Source of the DNA: Nocardioides iriomotensis
Lineage (GTDB): Bacteria; Actinomycetota; Actinomycetes; Propionibacteriales; Nocardioidaceae
Assembly (NCBI RefSeq): GCF_004168035.1
Contig: NZ_SDPU01000001.1
Coordinates: 62,001-126,000 of the forward strand
Reading direction: 5' to 3'
Length of the DNA: 64,000 nt
The position numbers were made by a program, and so were the translations under genes. Each line of letters starts with the position of its first letter. Position 1 is the first letter of the stretch. The notes below the pieces were generated by a model. That model worked only from the letters and a program-made list of their open reading frames with translations, was not told the DNA's origin and made no database searches. Shown here one piece after another: positions 40,718 to 50,221 of the stretch.

Positions 40718-41734
40718 GCACGGCGGGTCGTGCAGCCCGAACTCGACGCTGAGCCAGGTGTGGTCCTCCTCCGCCTGCTCGACCAGTCCGAGGTACTCGA
40801 GGGCCGGTGGCGAGCGCCACTCCCCGGCGTACCAGGCACCGACGCAGCCATCGAGGTCCCCGGCCGCGTAGCTGCCGTCACCCGTGGTGGCCAGCCAGGG
40901 GACCCAGCCCTCGTAGCAGCCGCGGAGGAACGAGCCCAGGTAGTCGAGCGCGAACGCCGTCGAGTCACGGCTGAACGGGAACGTGCCGTTCTGGTTGCCG
41001 TCCATGACCCCCCAGCGGGGGTCCTGCCACGCCATCACCCCGGTGATGGAGAACGTCTTGGGGCAGACACCCACGCCCTGGTCCGCCTGGTAGTCGTGCC
41101 CGAAGCGGCTGAGGCCGCGGCAGTAGACCCGGGTCGCGGCGTCGGCGTCCTCCACCATGTCCCCGCAGCCGAGGGTGGGCACGCACCGGCCCGCGGGGTA
41201 CTGCTCGCCCTGGTACCACGTCGACTCCCGTACGGCGATCGCCCGGAGGAGGTTGTCCGGTAGCCCCCACTTGCACGCCGCCCACTGGATGTTCTCGTCG
41301 GTGGTGCCGGTGTGGCGCCCGGTCACCCGCGCCAGGAGCCAGCTGTCGAAGCGCGGGTCGTAGCCCTCCGCCTCCCCGCTGCGCGGACGGCTCGCCAACG
41401 CCGCGCGGACCGCGTCCTGGTCCGGCACGGTGCGGTTCGGGGCACTGTTGTCGGGACGGGGCTCCCACGTCGAGCGGTGCACCCGGGCCTCGCAGGTGGG
41501 GTCGTCGGGCAGCTGCGCCCACGACCCGGCCGGCACGAGCTGGAAGTACCCCGCCTCGGGGGGCGGCCGGTGCCCGGGAGCCGGGCCCTCGTCGCCGTCC
41601 GAGATCATCAGGCCCAGGGGTGCCGCCGCCAGCAGGGTGACGGTGAGCAGTACCAGCACGACCTTCCGGCCGGTCCGCCCGCGGACGTGACGTCCACGAG
41701 GGCGGCCGGCCGGTCGCCTCAGCTCAGGACGCAT
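40673..41734 (-). CDS. Secreted lysozyme-fold (transglycosylase-like) protein
   Basis: The 353-residue protein has an arginine-rich N-terminus and one membrane helix or signal (VVLVLLTVTLLAAAPLGLM), then a Pro-rich linker. From about residue 130 it has the lysozyme-like pattern NIQWAACKWGLPDNLLRAIAVRES with Glu as the expected catalytic residue, plus six or more Cys that could form disulphides outside the cell. It is the last gene of the eight-gene minus-strand polysaccharide operon, and its start overlaps the chain-length gene by 11 bp. It may trim the polysaccharide or open peptidoglycan for its passage. Confidence 0.75.
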   Translation of the reverse strand: MRPELRRPAGRPRGRHVRGRTGRKVVLVLLTVTLLAAAPLGLMISDGDEGPAPGHRPPPEAGYFQLVPAGSWAQLPDDPTCEARVHRSTWEPRPDNSAPNRTVPDQDAVRAALASRPRSGEAEGYDPRFDSWLLARVTGRHTGTTDENIQWAACKWGLPDNLLRAIAVRESTWYQGEQYPAGRCVPTLGCGDMVEDADAATRVYCRGLSRFGHDYQADQGVGVCPKTFSITGVMAWQDPRWGVMDGNQNGTFPFSRDSTAFALDYLGSFLRGCYEGWVPWLATTGDGSYAAGDLDGCVGAWYAGEWRSPPALEYLGLVEQAEEDHTWLSVEFGLHDPPCSPTYGCPVGPGRAD

Positions 41735-43100
41735 TCCGCGCGGCGCCCCGCTCGGCGGTGGGCGTCACGGGCTCCACCGGCTCGGCGGGCACGACCGACG
41801 GGTCGGAGTCCGGAGGCCCGGCTCCGGCATCCGGTCGTGACGCGGCCCGCCGGCGCGGCAGCCGCGGGCGGTTGGCCACGACGCCGACCAGGCTTCCGGG
41901 AAGGCCGCGCAACGTGTCGGCGGCCAGCGCGGCGTCCTTGCGGCTGCTTGCTCGGGCGTCGACGACGAGGACGGTGAGGTCGCAGGCGTTGCCCACCAGC
42001 ATCGTGTCGGGCAGCTCGAGCACCGGTGCCGCGTCGATGACGACGACAGCCTTCGCGGCCAGCCGCTTGACGACCGCCAGGTAGTCGTCGATGTCCACCC
42101 GGGACATGCCCGACGAGGTTCCCGCCGCCAGCACGCGCAGGTTGGGGTGGGACGTGAACTGGACCGCGGAGATCAGGCTGCTCTCGCCGTGCAGCACCTC
42201 GACCACGCCCGGAGCCCGCTCGAGGCCCAGGACCCGGTGCAGGTCGGGCCGTCGCTGGTTGCCCGACACGAGCACCACGTCCCGTCCGACGTCGGCCAGC
42301 GCCACCGCGAGGTTGGTCGCGACGGTGGTCGCGCCGGCACCGCGTCGCGGCGAGGTGACCATGAGCGTGACGTTCTTGCTCCGCTGACCGATGAGGTTGC
42401 TGAGCCGGGCCGCGAGGTGGCCGAACCCACCTGGTCCGTGCTCGAGCGGCGCCTGGACCTTCGCCCGCGCGGGGACCGACAGGAGGACCTCGGCGCCCGT
42501 GACCCGGGCGGTGTCGGCAGGCCCGCGCAGGTGACCGCGGAGCATGTCCCAGAGGAAGGCGGCCGCGAAGCCGAGGGCCAGACCGACCATGAGAGCGAGC
42601 ACCACCACGACGGCGTAGTTGGGAGGCGACGGCGCGGAGGGCAGGACCGGCTCGGTGATCACCTGCGCCACCGGGTTCTTCAGGTCGAGGTTGCGGTACT
42701 CGACGTAGGCCTGCGCGAACGCCTCCGCACCCGCGCGGGCCGCGACGGGCGTCGACGCGGTGTAGACGAAGTCGAGGACCTGGGCGTCCACCGGGACCGT
42801 GATGTCCAGGCCCGCACTGGCCGCGGACGTCGACATGTTCAGCGACGATGCGGCCCGCTCGGCCACCTCGGCGGACAGGGCGACCTCCCGCTCGGTCCCC
42901 ATCTGCGGAAGGATCGGCGCACCGCTCTCCGCGTTGTCGGGGCCGACCAGGACAGCGCCCGACGAGACGTACTCCGGCGGCTGGGACGCGAGGACCCAGC
43001 CGGCCGTGAGGCTCGTCAGCACGGCCACGGCCAGGATCGGCCAGAGGAACGTGCGAAGCACGCCGCTGACCGGACTTCGGTTCATTGCTGTGTCGTTCAT
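41724..43100 (-). CDS. Chain-length determinant/BY-kinase-like protein with degenerate ATP site
   Basis: The 458-residue protein combines a Wzz domain (membrane helices near residues 20-38 and 162-184) with a cytoplasmic BY-kinase-like P-loop domain. The P-loop reads [16 protein letters not shown] (250-265), with Ala257 where the essential Lys of GEGKST belongs. The usual Walker A' DADLRRP is SGNQRRP (279-285), losing its Asp. Walker B ([10 protein letters not shown], 353 on) keeps its Asp. The C-terminus lacks a Tyr cluster. It probably sets polymer length by structural means without autophosphorylation. The ATG follows GGGGAAA and overlaps the polymerase stop. Confidence 0.87.
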   Translation of the reverse strand: MNDTAMNRSPVSGVLRTFLWPILAVAVLTSLTAGWVLASQPPEYVSSGAVLVGPDNAESGAPILPQMGTEREVALSAEVAERAASSLNMSTSAASAGLDITVPVDAQVLDFVYTASTPVAARAGAEAFAQAYVEYRNLDLKNPVAQVITEPVLPSAPSPPNYAVVVVLALMVGLALGFAAAFLWDMLRGHLRGPADTARVTGAEVLLSVPARAKVQAPLEHGPGGFGHLAARLSNLIGQRSKNVTLMVTSPRRGAGATTVATNLAVALADVGRDVVLVSGNQRRPDLHRVLGLERAPGVVEVLHGESSLISAVQFTSHPNLRVLAAGTSSGMSRVDIDDYLAVVKRLAAKAVVVIDAAPVLELPDTMLVGNACDLTVLVVDARASSRKDAALAADTLRGLPGSLVGVVANRPRLPRRRAASRPDAGAGPPDSDPSVVPAEPVEPVTPTAERGAARNAS

Positions 43101-44575
43101 GGTCTTTCCCCTGTGGTGCGACGGTTGGCGATGTCGGTGCGGGCCGGCTCGGCCCCGGTGTCGGGAGGCGACGGCCCGTTCGCTGCTCCCGCCACCGCGG
43201 CGAGGGCCAGCAGGGAGAACAGGCAGTCCGCGGCAGCGCGGTAGGTCAGGTGCGGGTCGAAGTTCATCAGCACGGCACCGACGGCGATGCCGGTGAACGC
43301 GCCGAGCGCTGCCACGGAGCTCCACGACGGGAGCCCACCGATGCGGCGCCACAGCCAGCGCAGGCTGACGACCAGGAAGACGACGTACGACGCGAACAGC
43401 GGCAGGCCACCGCCCCACAGGAGCCACGTGTAACCGCTCTCGATCCAGACGTACCCGAGGCCCTCGCTCGCCACCTCGACCCGGGCCGCCGGCCGGACGC
43501 CCAGCAGCAGGTTGTTCCCGGACAGCAGCTCGGGCCAGAAGTAGGTCTGCAGGTTCGTGAGCCGCGTCGTCCAGCTCACCGGCAGGCCGTGCACGGTCTG
43601 GAAGCCGGCAAGCCGGTGCTCGACCACGGGCCAGACCGCCAGCAGGCCGATGGCCCCACCGACGGGCGCGTACTTCAACAGGTCGAGGCGGCGCAGGGCG
43701 GCCGCCACGCAGACGACGCCGACGACGAGCCCGAGTGCACTGGAGAACTCCGCGGCGGCGAACGTCCCGAGCACGAAGACACCGCCGGCCCCGAGGAGCA
43801 GCACCGGGTGCCGACGCGCCTTCCACCAGAGGCCGGCGACCACCGCGAGGTTCATCACCAGCAGGTCGGCCGTCGCCGCCGGAAGGCCGATCGTGGAGCC
43901 ACCGCGCGGCTGCTCGAGCGCGGCGTCGTACCCGAACGGCGTGTACAGCGGCCGGAGCAGCTCGCGCACGCCGAGGAGGTCGAGCGCCTGGAGGATGCCG
44001 ATGACCGCGACCACCGCCGCCGTCACCACGGACGTGACGAGCGCCCACCGGACCTGGGACTGGGTGGTGACCGACGCGCGGACGACGGCGTAGCCGACGA
44101 GGAACTTCCACAGCACCAGCGCGTGGCTGAAGTCGTCCCCCGTCGGGTGCCGACCCCGGACGTACATGAAGGCGAGGGGCACGAACGACGCGCACACGGC
44201 CATCGCCACCAAGGTCCACTCGACCTTGCTCAGCCGCAGCGTGAGGCGGTGTCCGAGCGGCATCATCGCCACCGCGCGCAGCGCCAGGACGCCGGCGACG
44301 AACACCACCACGGCCTCGTTCGGCCGGAGCCCGGGGACCAGACGGTCGCGGTCGATGCCGGCGACGAGCGGGGTGACACCGATGACGAGGAGCGCGGCGG
44401 TGGCGGGACGTACCCAGATGAGGGCTCCGAGCGCCACCGCGGCGACCGCCCCGGCCGCCATCACCGGGATCCGGGCGACGACCACCCCCAGGGCGACGGC
44501 TGCGAACGCGGTCACGACGACGAGGGCGGCGGCCGGCGTCACCGGTGCGCGCCTGCTCTCGAGATAGCCGCTCAC
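43097..44575 (-). CDS. Wzy/O-antigen ligase-like polymerase
   Basis: The 492-residue protein has about 12 membrane segments and a large extracytoplasmic loop between about residues 290 and 380 ([35 protein letters not shown]), with conserved Arg and Gly as in the Wzy_C region. It fits the polymerase that links lipid-carried repeat units outside the membrane. Position between the flippase and chain-length genes supports this. The GTG at 44575 overlaps the flippase stop. Confidence 0.85.
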   Translation of the reverse strand: MSGYLESRRAPVTPAAALVVVTAFAAVALGVVVARIPVMAAGAVAAVALGALIWVRPATAALLVIGVTPLVAGIDRDRLVPGLRPNEAVVVFVAGVLALRAVAMMPLGHRLTLRLSKVEWTLVAMAVCASFVPLAFMYVRGRHPTGDDFSHALVLWKFLVGYAVVRASVTTQSQVRWALVTSVVTAAVVAVIGILQALDLLGVRELLRPLYTPFGYDAALEQPRGGSTIGLPAATADLLVMNLAVVAGLWWKARRHPVLLLGAGGVFVLGTFAAAEFSSALGLVVGVVCVAAALRRLDLLKYAPVGGAIGLLAVWPVVEHRLAGFQTVHGLPVSWTTRLTNLQTYFWPELLSGNNLLLGVRPAARVEVASEGLGYVWIESGYTWLLWGGGLPLFASYVVFLVVSLRWLWRRIGGLPSWSSVAALGAFTGIAVGAVLMNFDPHLTYRAAADCLFSLLALAAVAGAANGPSPPDTGAEPARTDIANRRTTGERP

Positions 44576-46212
44576 TGCACGACCTCCTCGGTCAGCACCT
44601 GCCGGGAGGCCTTGCCCCGGACGCCGTGGCGCAGGGCGGCCAGCTCCGGTGAGCGCATCACGAGCTGCACCCCCAGGAACACGACCGCGCCGACGAGGGT
44701 GCCGAGCACCAGCGACAGGAGCCACCCGGCCCGGCCGCCCACGTTCGCGACCAGCACCTCCGCGACGACGAGCACGGGGAGGGCCATCGCCAGCGCGCCC
44801 ACGGACAGCCGCAGCGCGAGCGGCGCCAGCCGGCGCGCGGGCAGCTCGCTCCGGCGGATCATGGCGCGGGTCAGGTGCAGGCCGCCGACGAGCGCTCCGG
44901 CGGCGTACGCCGCACCCAGGAGGCGCACCGCCTGCTCCCCCGGTACGGCGAGCGTGGCCAGCGCCAGGGAGAGGCACACGGCGGTCTGGATGCTCATGGA
45001 CACCAGGGGGGTGCGCGTGTCCTGCCGGGCGTAGGCGGCCTGCATCGAGATGTAGAACGCGGTCTGGCCGACGATGCCCGGGGCGATCGTCGCGAGCGCG
45101 CCGGCCATCATGCCGACCCCGGCGGCCGAGGCCATCGCGCCGACGGCGATCGAGTGGGCGACCGGTCCCGCCAGCAGGACGTAGCCGATCGCGGCCGGGA
45201 CGGCCAGGAACAGCGCGAGGTCGAGTCCCTCGAGGTAGGTCTCGCGGAAGTCCCGCGCCTGCCGGGCCCGGTGCATCCGGGACAGCCGCGGGATGAGCGC
45301 GAGCCCCACCGGCGTGGCGACGAGCTCGATGGGGAGGGAGTAGAAGTTGAAGACCATCTGGAGCGCGACGGTGCCTCCCGCGGCACGTCCGGCGAGCAGC
45401 AGCAGGACCAGCATCTGGAGGGCGAGAAGACCTGCCTGCACCACGGCGCGGACGGCGCGTCGCACGACCGACATCACCTCGGGGTCGCGCCACCCGGCCC
45501 GTGGCCGCACCGTCACCCCCGAGGAACGGGCTCCCGCCCACGCCAGCGCGGCGTTGGCCGCGACCGCGGTGGTCGAGCCGAGTCCGAGCAGCACCAGCAC
45601 ACCGGTGGGCTGGCCGCCCTGCTCGGCGACCGAGCCGTAGACCAGCCACGTGGCCGCCAGCATCGCGATCATCCCGACGTTCTCGACAGCGGGGGCGAGT
45701 GCGGCCAGGGCGAACCGACGGTGGGCGTTGAGGACGGATGCCGAGGCGCCGGACAGCGCGTAGAGGAACACCTGCGGGCACATCAGCAGGAGCAGCAGCC
45801 GGGCCTGGTCGGTCTGCGTGGCCACCGCGGCCTCGCCGCCGGGCGCGAGCAGCCCGATGGCCGTCGGGATCACGAGGACGACGACCGGGACCAGGACCAG
45901 CATCGCCAGCCAGGAGAACCCGAGGAAGCCGCCGCTGACCCGCGCCGTCCGGTCCGGGTCTCCCGCGTCGACGTGCCGGACCAGGGCTGGCACGAGCAGC
46001 GAGGCGAACAGCGACCCGGCGAGGAACCCGTAGTAGACGAGGTTGGGCAGCGAGTTGGTCAGCTGGAACGTGTCGCCGAACGTGGTGGGGCCCAGCACGC
46101 CGCCGACCATCACGACCCGCGCCACCCCGGTGAGCCGGCTGACCGCCGTCCCCACACCGGCCACGAGGGAGTCGCGGGCAGTGCCCGAGAACTCCTCCCT
46201 CGTGGCAGTCAT
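44572..46212 (-). CDS. MurJ/MviN-family flippase, Wzx-like role
   Basis: The 546-residue MOP-superfamily protein shows about 14 membrane helices and begins with [20 protein letters not shown], the TM1-TM2 motif of MviN/MurJ proteins. It also has [21 protein letters not shown] and [20 protein letters not shown]. Inside an operon with an initiating transferase and polymerase it should flip the lipid-linked repeat unit rather than lipid II. The start (TGATG) shares one base with the preceding stop. Confidence 0.88.
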   Translation of the reverse strand: MTATREEFSGTARDSLVAGVGTAVSRLTGVARVVMVGGVLGPTTFGDTFQLTNSLPNLVYYGFLAGSLFASLLVPALVRHVDAGDPDRTARVSGGFLGFSWLAMLVLVPVVVLVIPTAIGLLAPGGEAAVATQTDQARLLLLLMCPQVFLYALSGASASVLNAHRRFALAALAPAVENVGMIAMLAATWLVYGSVAEQGGQPTGVLVLLGLGSTTAVAANAALAWAGARSSGVTVRPRAGWRDPEVMSVVRRAVRAVVQAGLLALQMLVLLLLAGRAAGGTVALQMVFNFYSLPIELVATPVGLALIPRLSRMHRARQARDFRETYLEGLDLALFLAVPAAIGYVLLAGPVAHSIAVGAMASAAGVGMMAGALATIAPGIVGQTAFYISMQAAYARQDTRTPLVSMSIQTAVCLSLALATLAVPGEQAVRLLGAAYAAGALVGGLHLTRAMIRRSELPARRLAPLALRLSVGALAMALPVLVVAEVLVANVGGRAGWLLSLVLGTLVGAVVFLGVQLVMRSPELAALRHGVRGKASRQVLTEEVVQ

Positions 46213-46895
46213 CAGCGTGCTCCGCGTTCGAGCACCGCCGGGAGGGTGCGGAGCAGGATCACGAGGTACAGCAGCAACGTGCGATGCGCGACGTAGTCCA
46301 CGTCGAGCCGGAGCCCTTCGGTCATGGTCAGGCGGTTGCGGCCGCTCACCTGCCACAGCCCGGTCAGACCGGGCCGTACGTCGAAGCGGGGGGACGCCCA
46401 GGGCGGGAACTCGACCATCTCGCCGGGCAGGCAGGGGCGCGGCCCGACGATCGACATCTCACCCCTCAGCACGTTGAAGAGCTGCGGGAGCTCGTCGAGG
46501 CTGGTCCGCCGCAGGAAGGCGCCGACCCGGGTGACGCGGGGGTCGTCGGAGAGCTTGTAGAGCCCGCCCTCCGGCTCCACCTCGCCGCGCAGCAACCGGG
46601 TCACGTACTCCGCGTGGATCGCCGGGTCGGAGTCGCGCCGCATCGTCCGGAACTTGTACATCACGAACTCCTGCCGCCGCGCCCCGACGCGCACCTGCCG
46701 GAACCAGCCACCTCCGCGGCTGGAGAGCACCACGAGGAGGTACACGCCGACGATCAGCGGCGCGGCGAGGAACAGCACGCCGCAGGCGATCAGGAGGTCG
46801 AGCCCCCGGACGGCCGCCTCACGCCCACGGGGGGACGGACGGAGGCGGCCTCGGTGGCGGGGGGCTGCCACCTCCCGGGCTTGGTCCGTGCTCAT
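46212..46895 (-). CDS. Undecaprenyl-phosphate sugar-phosphotransferase (initiating)
   Basis: The 227-residue protein has a single membrane segment ([20 protein letters not shown]) and the catalytic domain of the bacterial sugar transferase family: [45 protein letters not shown] and [14 protein letters not shown]. It is the short PglC-like form without extra N-terminal helices. It starts repeat-unit assembly by moving a sugar phosphate from UDP-sugar to the lipid carrier. GGGAGG precedes the ATG by six bases. It overlaps the acetyltransferase gene by ATGA. Confidence 0.92.
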   Translation of the reverse strand: MSTDQAREVAAPRHRGRLRPSPRGREAAVRGLDLLIACGVLFLAAPLIVGVYLLVVLSSRGGGWFRQVRVGARRQEFVMYKFRTMRRDSDPAIHAEYVTRLLRGEVEPEGGLYKLSDDPRVTRVGAFLRRTSLDELPQLFNVLRGEMSIVGPRPCLPGEMVEFPPWASPRFDVRPGLTGLWQVSGRNRLTMTEGLRLDVDYVAHRTLLLYLVILLRTLPAVLERGAR

Positions 46896-47551
46896 CCGGA
46901 CCTCCCCAGGGAACCATTGACGAACCGGTACCGGGAGAACGACGTCGCGTCCTCCTGGACCCGTCCGGCGACGTCGGCGAGGTGGGAGACCTCGCCGTGG
47001 ATCGTGGCGGGATTGCCGTAGGCGACCACGCCCGCCGGCAGGTCTCGCGTGACGACGGAGCCCGCACCGACCAGGGTGCCCTCGCCGATGCGGACGAACG
47101 GCAGCACGGTGACGTTGACGCCGAGCTGCGCCCCGGCGCCGATGCGGGGCCCGGACATCAGCCGCGCCGAGTCGGCCTGACCGGGGTACAGGTCGTTGGC
47201 CAGCGTCACGCCCGGGGCCAGGAAGGCGTCGTCGTCGATCTCGGTGTGCTGCGCGACGTAGCAGTTGCTGTGGATCTTGACCCGCGACCCGAGCCGGCAG
47301 CCGTAGTCCACCACCGTGTTGCTCCACAGCGAGACGTCGTCACCGATGCGGCACTGCTCGCGGACGATCACGTGGTGCCCGGTCTCGAACCGCTCGCCGA
47401 TCTCGCTGCCGACGTAGATCACCGTGCCGCTGCGCAGGTTGGCACCGCCGCCGAGGGTCAGGTGCTGGTCGACGTCGCGCGCCACGTGGTAGCCGATGAG
47501 CACGTCCTGGTCGGCGTTCAGGCCCGGGCCGACCTCGATCCCGATGGTCAT
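46892..47551 (-). CDS. Left-handed beta-helix acyltransferase, WbpD/WlbB-like
   Basis: The 219-residue protein is built of hexapeptide repeats (IGERFETGHHVIVREQCRIG; GDDVSLWSNTVVDYGCRLGS; LGVNVTVLPFVRIGEGTLVG), with a loop containing DLYPGQADSARL. It ends with GAGSVVTRDLPAGVVAYGNP, the acetyl-CoA site typical of nucleotide-sugar N-acetyltransferases. Next to an aminotransferase and a Gfo/Idh dehydrogenase it would acetylate the new 3-amino group of a UDP-uronic acid. Other acyl groups cannot be excluded. Confidence 0.85.
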   Translation of the reverse strand: MTIGIEVGPGLNADQDVLIGYHVARDVDQHLTLGGGANLRSGTVIYVGSEIGERFETGHHVIVREQCRIGDDVSLWSNTVVDYGCRLGSRVKIHSNCYVAQHTEIDDDAFLAPGVTLANDLYPGQADSARLMSGPRIGAGAQLGVNVTVLPFVRIGEGTLVGAGSVVTRDLPAGVVAYGNPATIHGEVSHLADVAGRVQEDATSFSRYRFVNGSLGRSG

Positions 47552-48693
47552 CGCAGGTCCCGCGCGGCGACCTCGTTGACGGTCTTGGCGACCCGCTCGG
47601 CGTCCTCGACGGACAGGAACGGCGACATCGGCAGCGACAGCAGCTGCGCGGCGTCGGCCTCGACCGTCGGGAGGGGCCGGTCGGTCAGGTGGCGGTACGG
47701 CGACATCAGGTGGCAGGGCGTCGCGTAGTGGATGCCGGTCCCGATCCCGAGCTCGGCGAGCTCCGACCTGACCCGGTCGCGGTCGTGGACGCGGACCACG
47801 GCGAGGTGATAGACACCGCGGCTGCCCTCCAGCTCGGAGACGGGCCGGACGACCGTGCGGTCCAGGAGCTCGTGGTAGACCGCCGCGACATCGCGACGTC
47901 GGGTGTTCCAGTCGTCGAGCCGCGACAGCTTCGCCTCGAGCACGACGGCCTGCAGGGCGTCGAGGCGGCTGTTCGTGCCCACGTAGGCGTGGTCGTGGTG
48001 GGCCGTGCCGCCGGCACGGCCGTGGTCGCGCAGTGCCCGCAGCGTCTGGGCCAGCTCCGGGTCGTCGGTCACCACGGCACCGGCGTCACCGAAGGCACCG
48101 AGGTTCTTGCCGGGGTAGAAGCTGGTGCACCCGGCCGCGCCGAAGGAACCCGCCCGGCGGCCGCGCCAGGCGGCTCCCTGGGCCTGGGCCATGTCCTCGA
48201 TCACGAGGAGGTCGAGCTCGTCGGCCGTCCGGCACAGCGCGTCCATGTCGGGCATCTGGCCGTAGAGGTGCACCACCGCGACCGCTCGGGTGCGGGGGGT
48301 CACCGCGGCGGCCAGGGTCTCGGGGGTGAGCAGGAGGGTGTCCGGGTCGACGTCCGCAAAGGCCGGCTGGGCACCGGCGAGGACGACCGCCTCCGCGGTC
48401 GCGACGAACGTGTTGGCCGGGACGACGACCTCGTCGCCCGGACCGATCCCGAGCGCCCGCATCGACAGGTGCAGCGCGTCGGTCCCGTTGGCCATGCCGA
48501 TGGCGTAGCGCCGGTCGCAGTACGCCGCCCACGCGTCCTCGAAGCGCTGCACGGCCTCCCCGCCGACGAACGCGTTGACGTCGAGCAGGCCGTTCCAGCG
48601 CGCGAGCACCTCGTCCCGGACGGCCTGCGTGGTCCCGGACAGGTCGAGGAAGGGGATGGCGTCGAGCGACGCCGCGGCCCCCGCCCGGCTCAT
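47548..48693 (-). CDS. DegT/DnrJ-family PLP sugar aminotransferase, WbpE-like
   Basis: The 381-residue enzyme has the nucleotide-sugar aminotransferase signatures IGMANGTDALHLSMRALGIG, VVVPANTFVATAEAV, the PLP-Asp in LLVIEDMAQAQGAAW, and the PLP-Lys region TSFYPGKNLGAFGDAG. GTNSRLDALQAVVL and the GIHYATPCHL segment bind the nucleotide sugar. It would convert a 3-keto-UDP-uronic acid to the 3-amino sugar using glutamate. ATGA overlaps join it to both neighbours. Confidence 0.92.
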   Translation of the reverse strand: MSRAGAAASLDAIPFLDLSGTTQAVRDEVLARWNGLLDVNAFVGGEAVQRFEDAWAAYCDRRYAIGMANGTDALHLSMRALGIGPGDEVVVPANTFVATAEAVVLAGAQPAFADVDPDTLLLTPETLAAAVTPRTRAVAVVHLYGQMPDMDALCRTADELDLLVIEDMAQAQGAAWRGRRAGSFGAAGCTSFYPGKNLGAFGDAGAVVTDDPELAQTLRALRDHGRAGGTAHHDHAYVGTNSRLDALQAVVLEAKLSRLDDWNTRRRDVAAVYHELLDRTVVRPVSELEGSRGVYHLAVVRVHDRDRVRSELAELGIGTGIHYATPCHLMSPYRHLTDRPLPTVEADAAQLLSLPMSPFLSVEDAERVAKTVNEVAARDLR

Positions 48694-49790
48694 CGGACCC
48701 GCTCGATGGCGGTGGGCACCGTCTGCCGCGGAATGGCGGTCTCCGCCGGCGGCAGGGCGCCTTCGCGCACCTCGGAGAGCTGCACCGCCCGGCGGAGCTG
48801 GGACGACAGCTGCGCCGCCTCCAGCACCTCGACCACGGCGAGGCCGTTCTGCCCGTCGGTGGTCGGCCGCATGCCGGTCAGGGCGCAGTCGACGAAGTGC
48901 TCGTCCTCGAGGGAGAGGGGCTCGTTGACGACCAGGTAGGGCGCCACGACGTCGCCGTAGCGGTAGGACATGGGCGGCTGTGTCAGGTCGCCCTCGGTCT
49001 GGGTCTGGGCGACGCCCTTGTCGTGGACGCGCACGCGCTCGTCGGCGGCCAGGTCGTCGAACACCACCATCTTCTCGCTGCCGACCATCGTGACCCGCCG
49101 GACCTTGCAGGGGTCGAGCCAGCTCACGTGCACGTTGGCGACGACGTCGGGGTCCTCGTAGTAGAGCCGGAGGTAGGCGACGTCCTCGAGCCTCTTGTGC
49201 GCGTGCCGGGACGCCCAGCACTCGACCGCCGTCGGCTCGCCGCCCAGCACGTAGTTGAGGATGGAGATGTCGTGCGGGGCGAGGTCGAAGATGACGTTGA
49301 CGTCGTGCTGGTAGAGACCGAGGTTGAGCCGGGCGGTGTGCAGGTAGTACAGGCGGCCGAGCACGCCCTTGCGCACCATGTCGCGGAGGCTCCAGACGGC
49401 CGAGTGGTACTCGAAGGTGTGTCCGACCATCAGGACGACGCCCTGCGCCTGGGCCGCGTCGACCATCGCCCGGGCGTCCGCTGCCGTGGTCGCCAGGGGC
49501 TTCTCGACGAGCACGTGCTTGCCGGCGGCGATCGCCTCGAGCGCGAGCCTCGCGTGGGTGCTCGGCGGGGTGGCGATCACCAGGGCGTCGATGTCGGGGA
49601 GCGCCTCCGTGAGCTGGGCGGCCCGGCCGAGCCCCGGGAAGTGCCGCTCCAGGGCCGTGTGGCGGTCCGGGCTGGGGTCGATCACCGTGACCGTCTCGAC
49701 CGAGTCCAGCGCCCGGAGCGCTCGTACGTGCTTCGAACCCCAGTAGCCGCAGCCGGCGACTCCGACGCGCAATCCCACAGAAGCTGACAC
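48690..49790 (-). CDS. Gfo/Idh/MocA-family nucleotide-sugar dehydrogenase, WbpB/WlbA-like
   Basis: The 366-residue oxidoreductase has the NAD motif RVGVAGCGYWGSKHVRAL, the family EKP (HVLVEKPLATTA) and the substrate-site HxxxD-like VIFDLAPHDISILNYVLGGE. These match the branch that oxidises the 3-position of UDP-GlcNAc-uronic acid. It is the first gene of the minus-strand operon. The GTG at 49790 is assumed; an internal start at GLRVGVAGC is possible. No gene for the UDP-GlcNAc 6-dehydrogenase that would supply its substrate is present in the window. Confidence 0.9.
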   Translation of the reverse strand: MSASVGLRVGVAGCGYWGSKHVRALRALDSVETVTVIDPSPDRHTALERHFPGLGRAAQLTEALPDIDALVIATPPSTHARLALEAIAAGKHVLVEKPLATTAADARAMVDAAQAQGVVLMVGHTFEYHSAVWSLRDMVRKGVLGRLYYLHTARLNLGLYQHDVNVIFDLAPHDISILNYVLGGEPTAVECWASRHAHKRLEDVAYLRLYYEDPDVVANVHVSWLDPCKVRRVTMVGSEKMVVFDDLAADERVRVHDKGVAQTQTEGDLTQPPMSYRYGDVVAPYLVVNEPLSLEDEHFVDCALTGMRPTTDGQNGLAVVEVLEAAQLSSQLRRAVQLSEVREGALPPAETAIPRQTVPTAIERVR

Positions 49791-50143
49791 GACAGGTTTC
49801 CCCCATCCACTCTCTCACCCAGGAGGTGTGGATGCTGCGAGGAGTCGTGCCCGGCAGCACCCGATGCATGAATTCTTTCGGAGGCTTCATCCCACCATTA
49901 GTAATGCGTCTGGGAAATGACGAAGTCGCCTTATTCGACCGATGACCCGCTGGGCGTCAAACCCCTACGCCGGATGGGGTAGGTGGCTCTTTACCACCCG
50001 CGGCGATCGTCCGACTTGGCCGGTTTTGTCGCCCGTGACCGCATCCACGGAATTATCGTCATAGAGGAATTCCCCGTATTCCCCGAGAATTCATTCGGGC
50101 TGACTTGACACCTATTTTGCGACGCTATTTCTCGCAACATTAG
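49791..50143 (-). promoter_or_regulatory. AT-rich control region upstream of the polysaccharide operon
   Basis: This 353-bp stretch is unusually AT-rich for the window and holds no convincing gene. GAATTCCCC and GTATTCCCC (50067-50084) are adjacent 9-bp direct repeats, followed by GAATT at 50087 and preceded by GAATT at 50050. Such head-to-tail AT-rich repeats are the kind of site bound by BldC-type proteins. On the plus strand TTGACA at 50105-50110 could be a -35 element, but no gene follows. No clear minus-strand promoter was fixed. Confidence 0.45.
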
Positions 50144-50193
50144 GCCGGGCCCGTGACCGCCGGACGCTCGCGCGTCCTGGTCACGGGCCCGGC
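50144..50193 (-). terminator. 15-bp stem terminator after the tandem deacetylase gene
   Basis: A 15-bp perfect stem joins 50144-50158 (GCCGGGCCCGTGACC) with 50179-50193. Within the loop GGACGC (50162-50167) and GCGTCC (50172-50177) form a second stem, giving one long hairpin 28 bp beyond the stop at 50222. Confidence 0.85.
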
Positions 50194-50221
50194 TCACGGT
50201 CGGAGCTCCCGGGAGTGGCCG

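Noticed and set aside
49731-49745. TTCGAACCCC resembling a tRNA T-loop
   Set aside because: It lies inside the dehydrogenase gene and no acceptor or anticodon stem can be drawn.
47548-49890. Fusion of aminotransferase with an upstream frame to 49890
   Set aside because: The upstream part is the out-of-frame shadow of the Gfo/Idh gene; the ATG at 48693 with ATGA overlap is the natural start.
50105-50135. Plus-strand TTGACA promoter in the gap upstream of the polysaccharide operon
   Set aside because: No -10 hexamer at 16-18 bp and it would read straight into a terminator and the antisense strand of the deacetylase gene.
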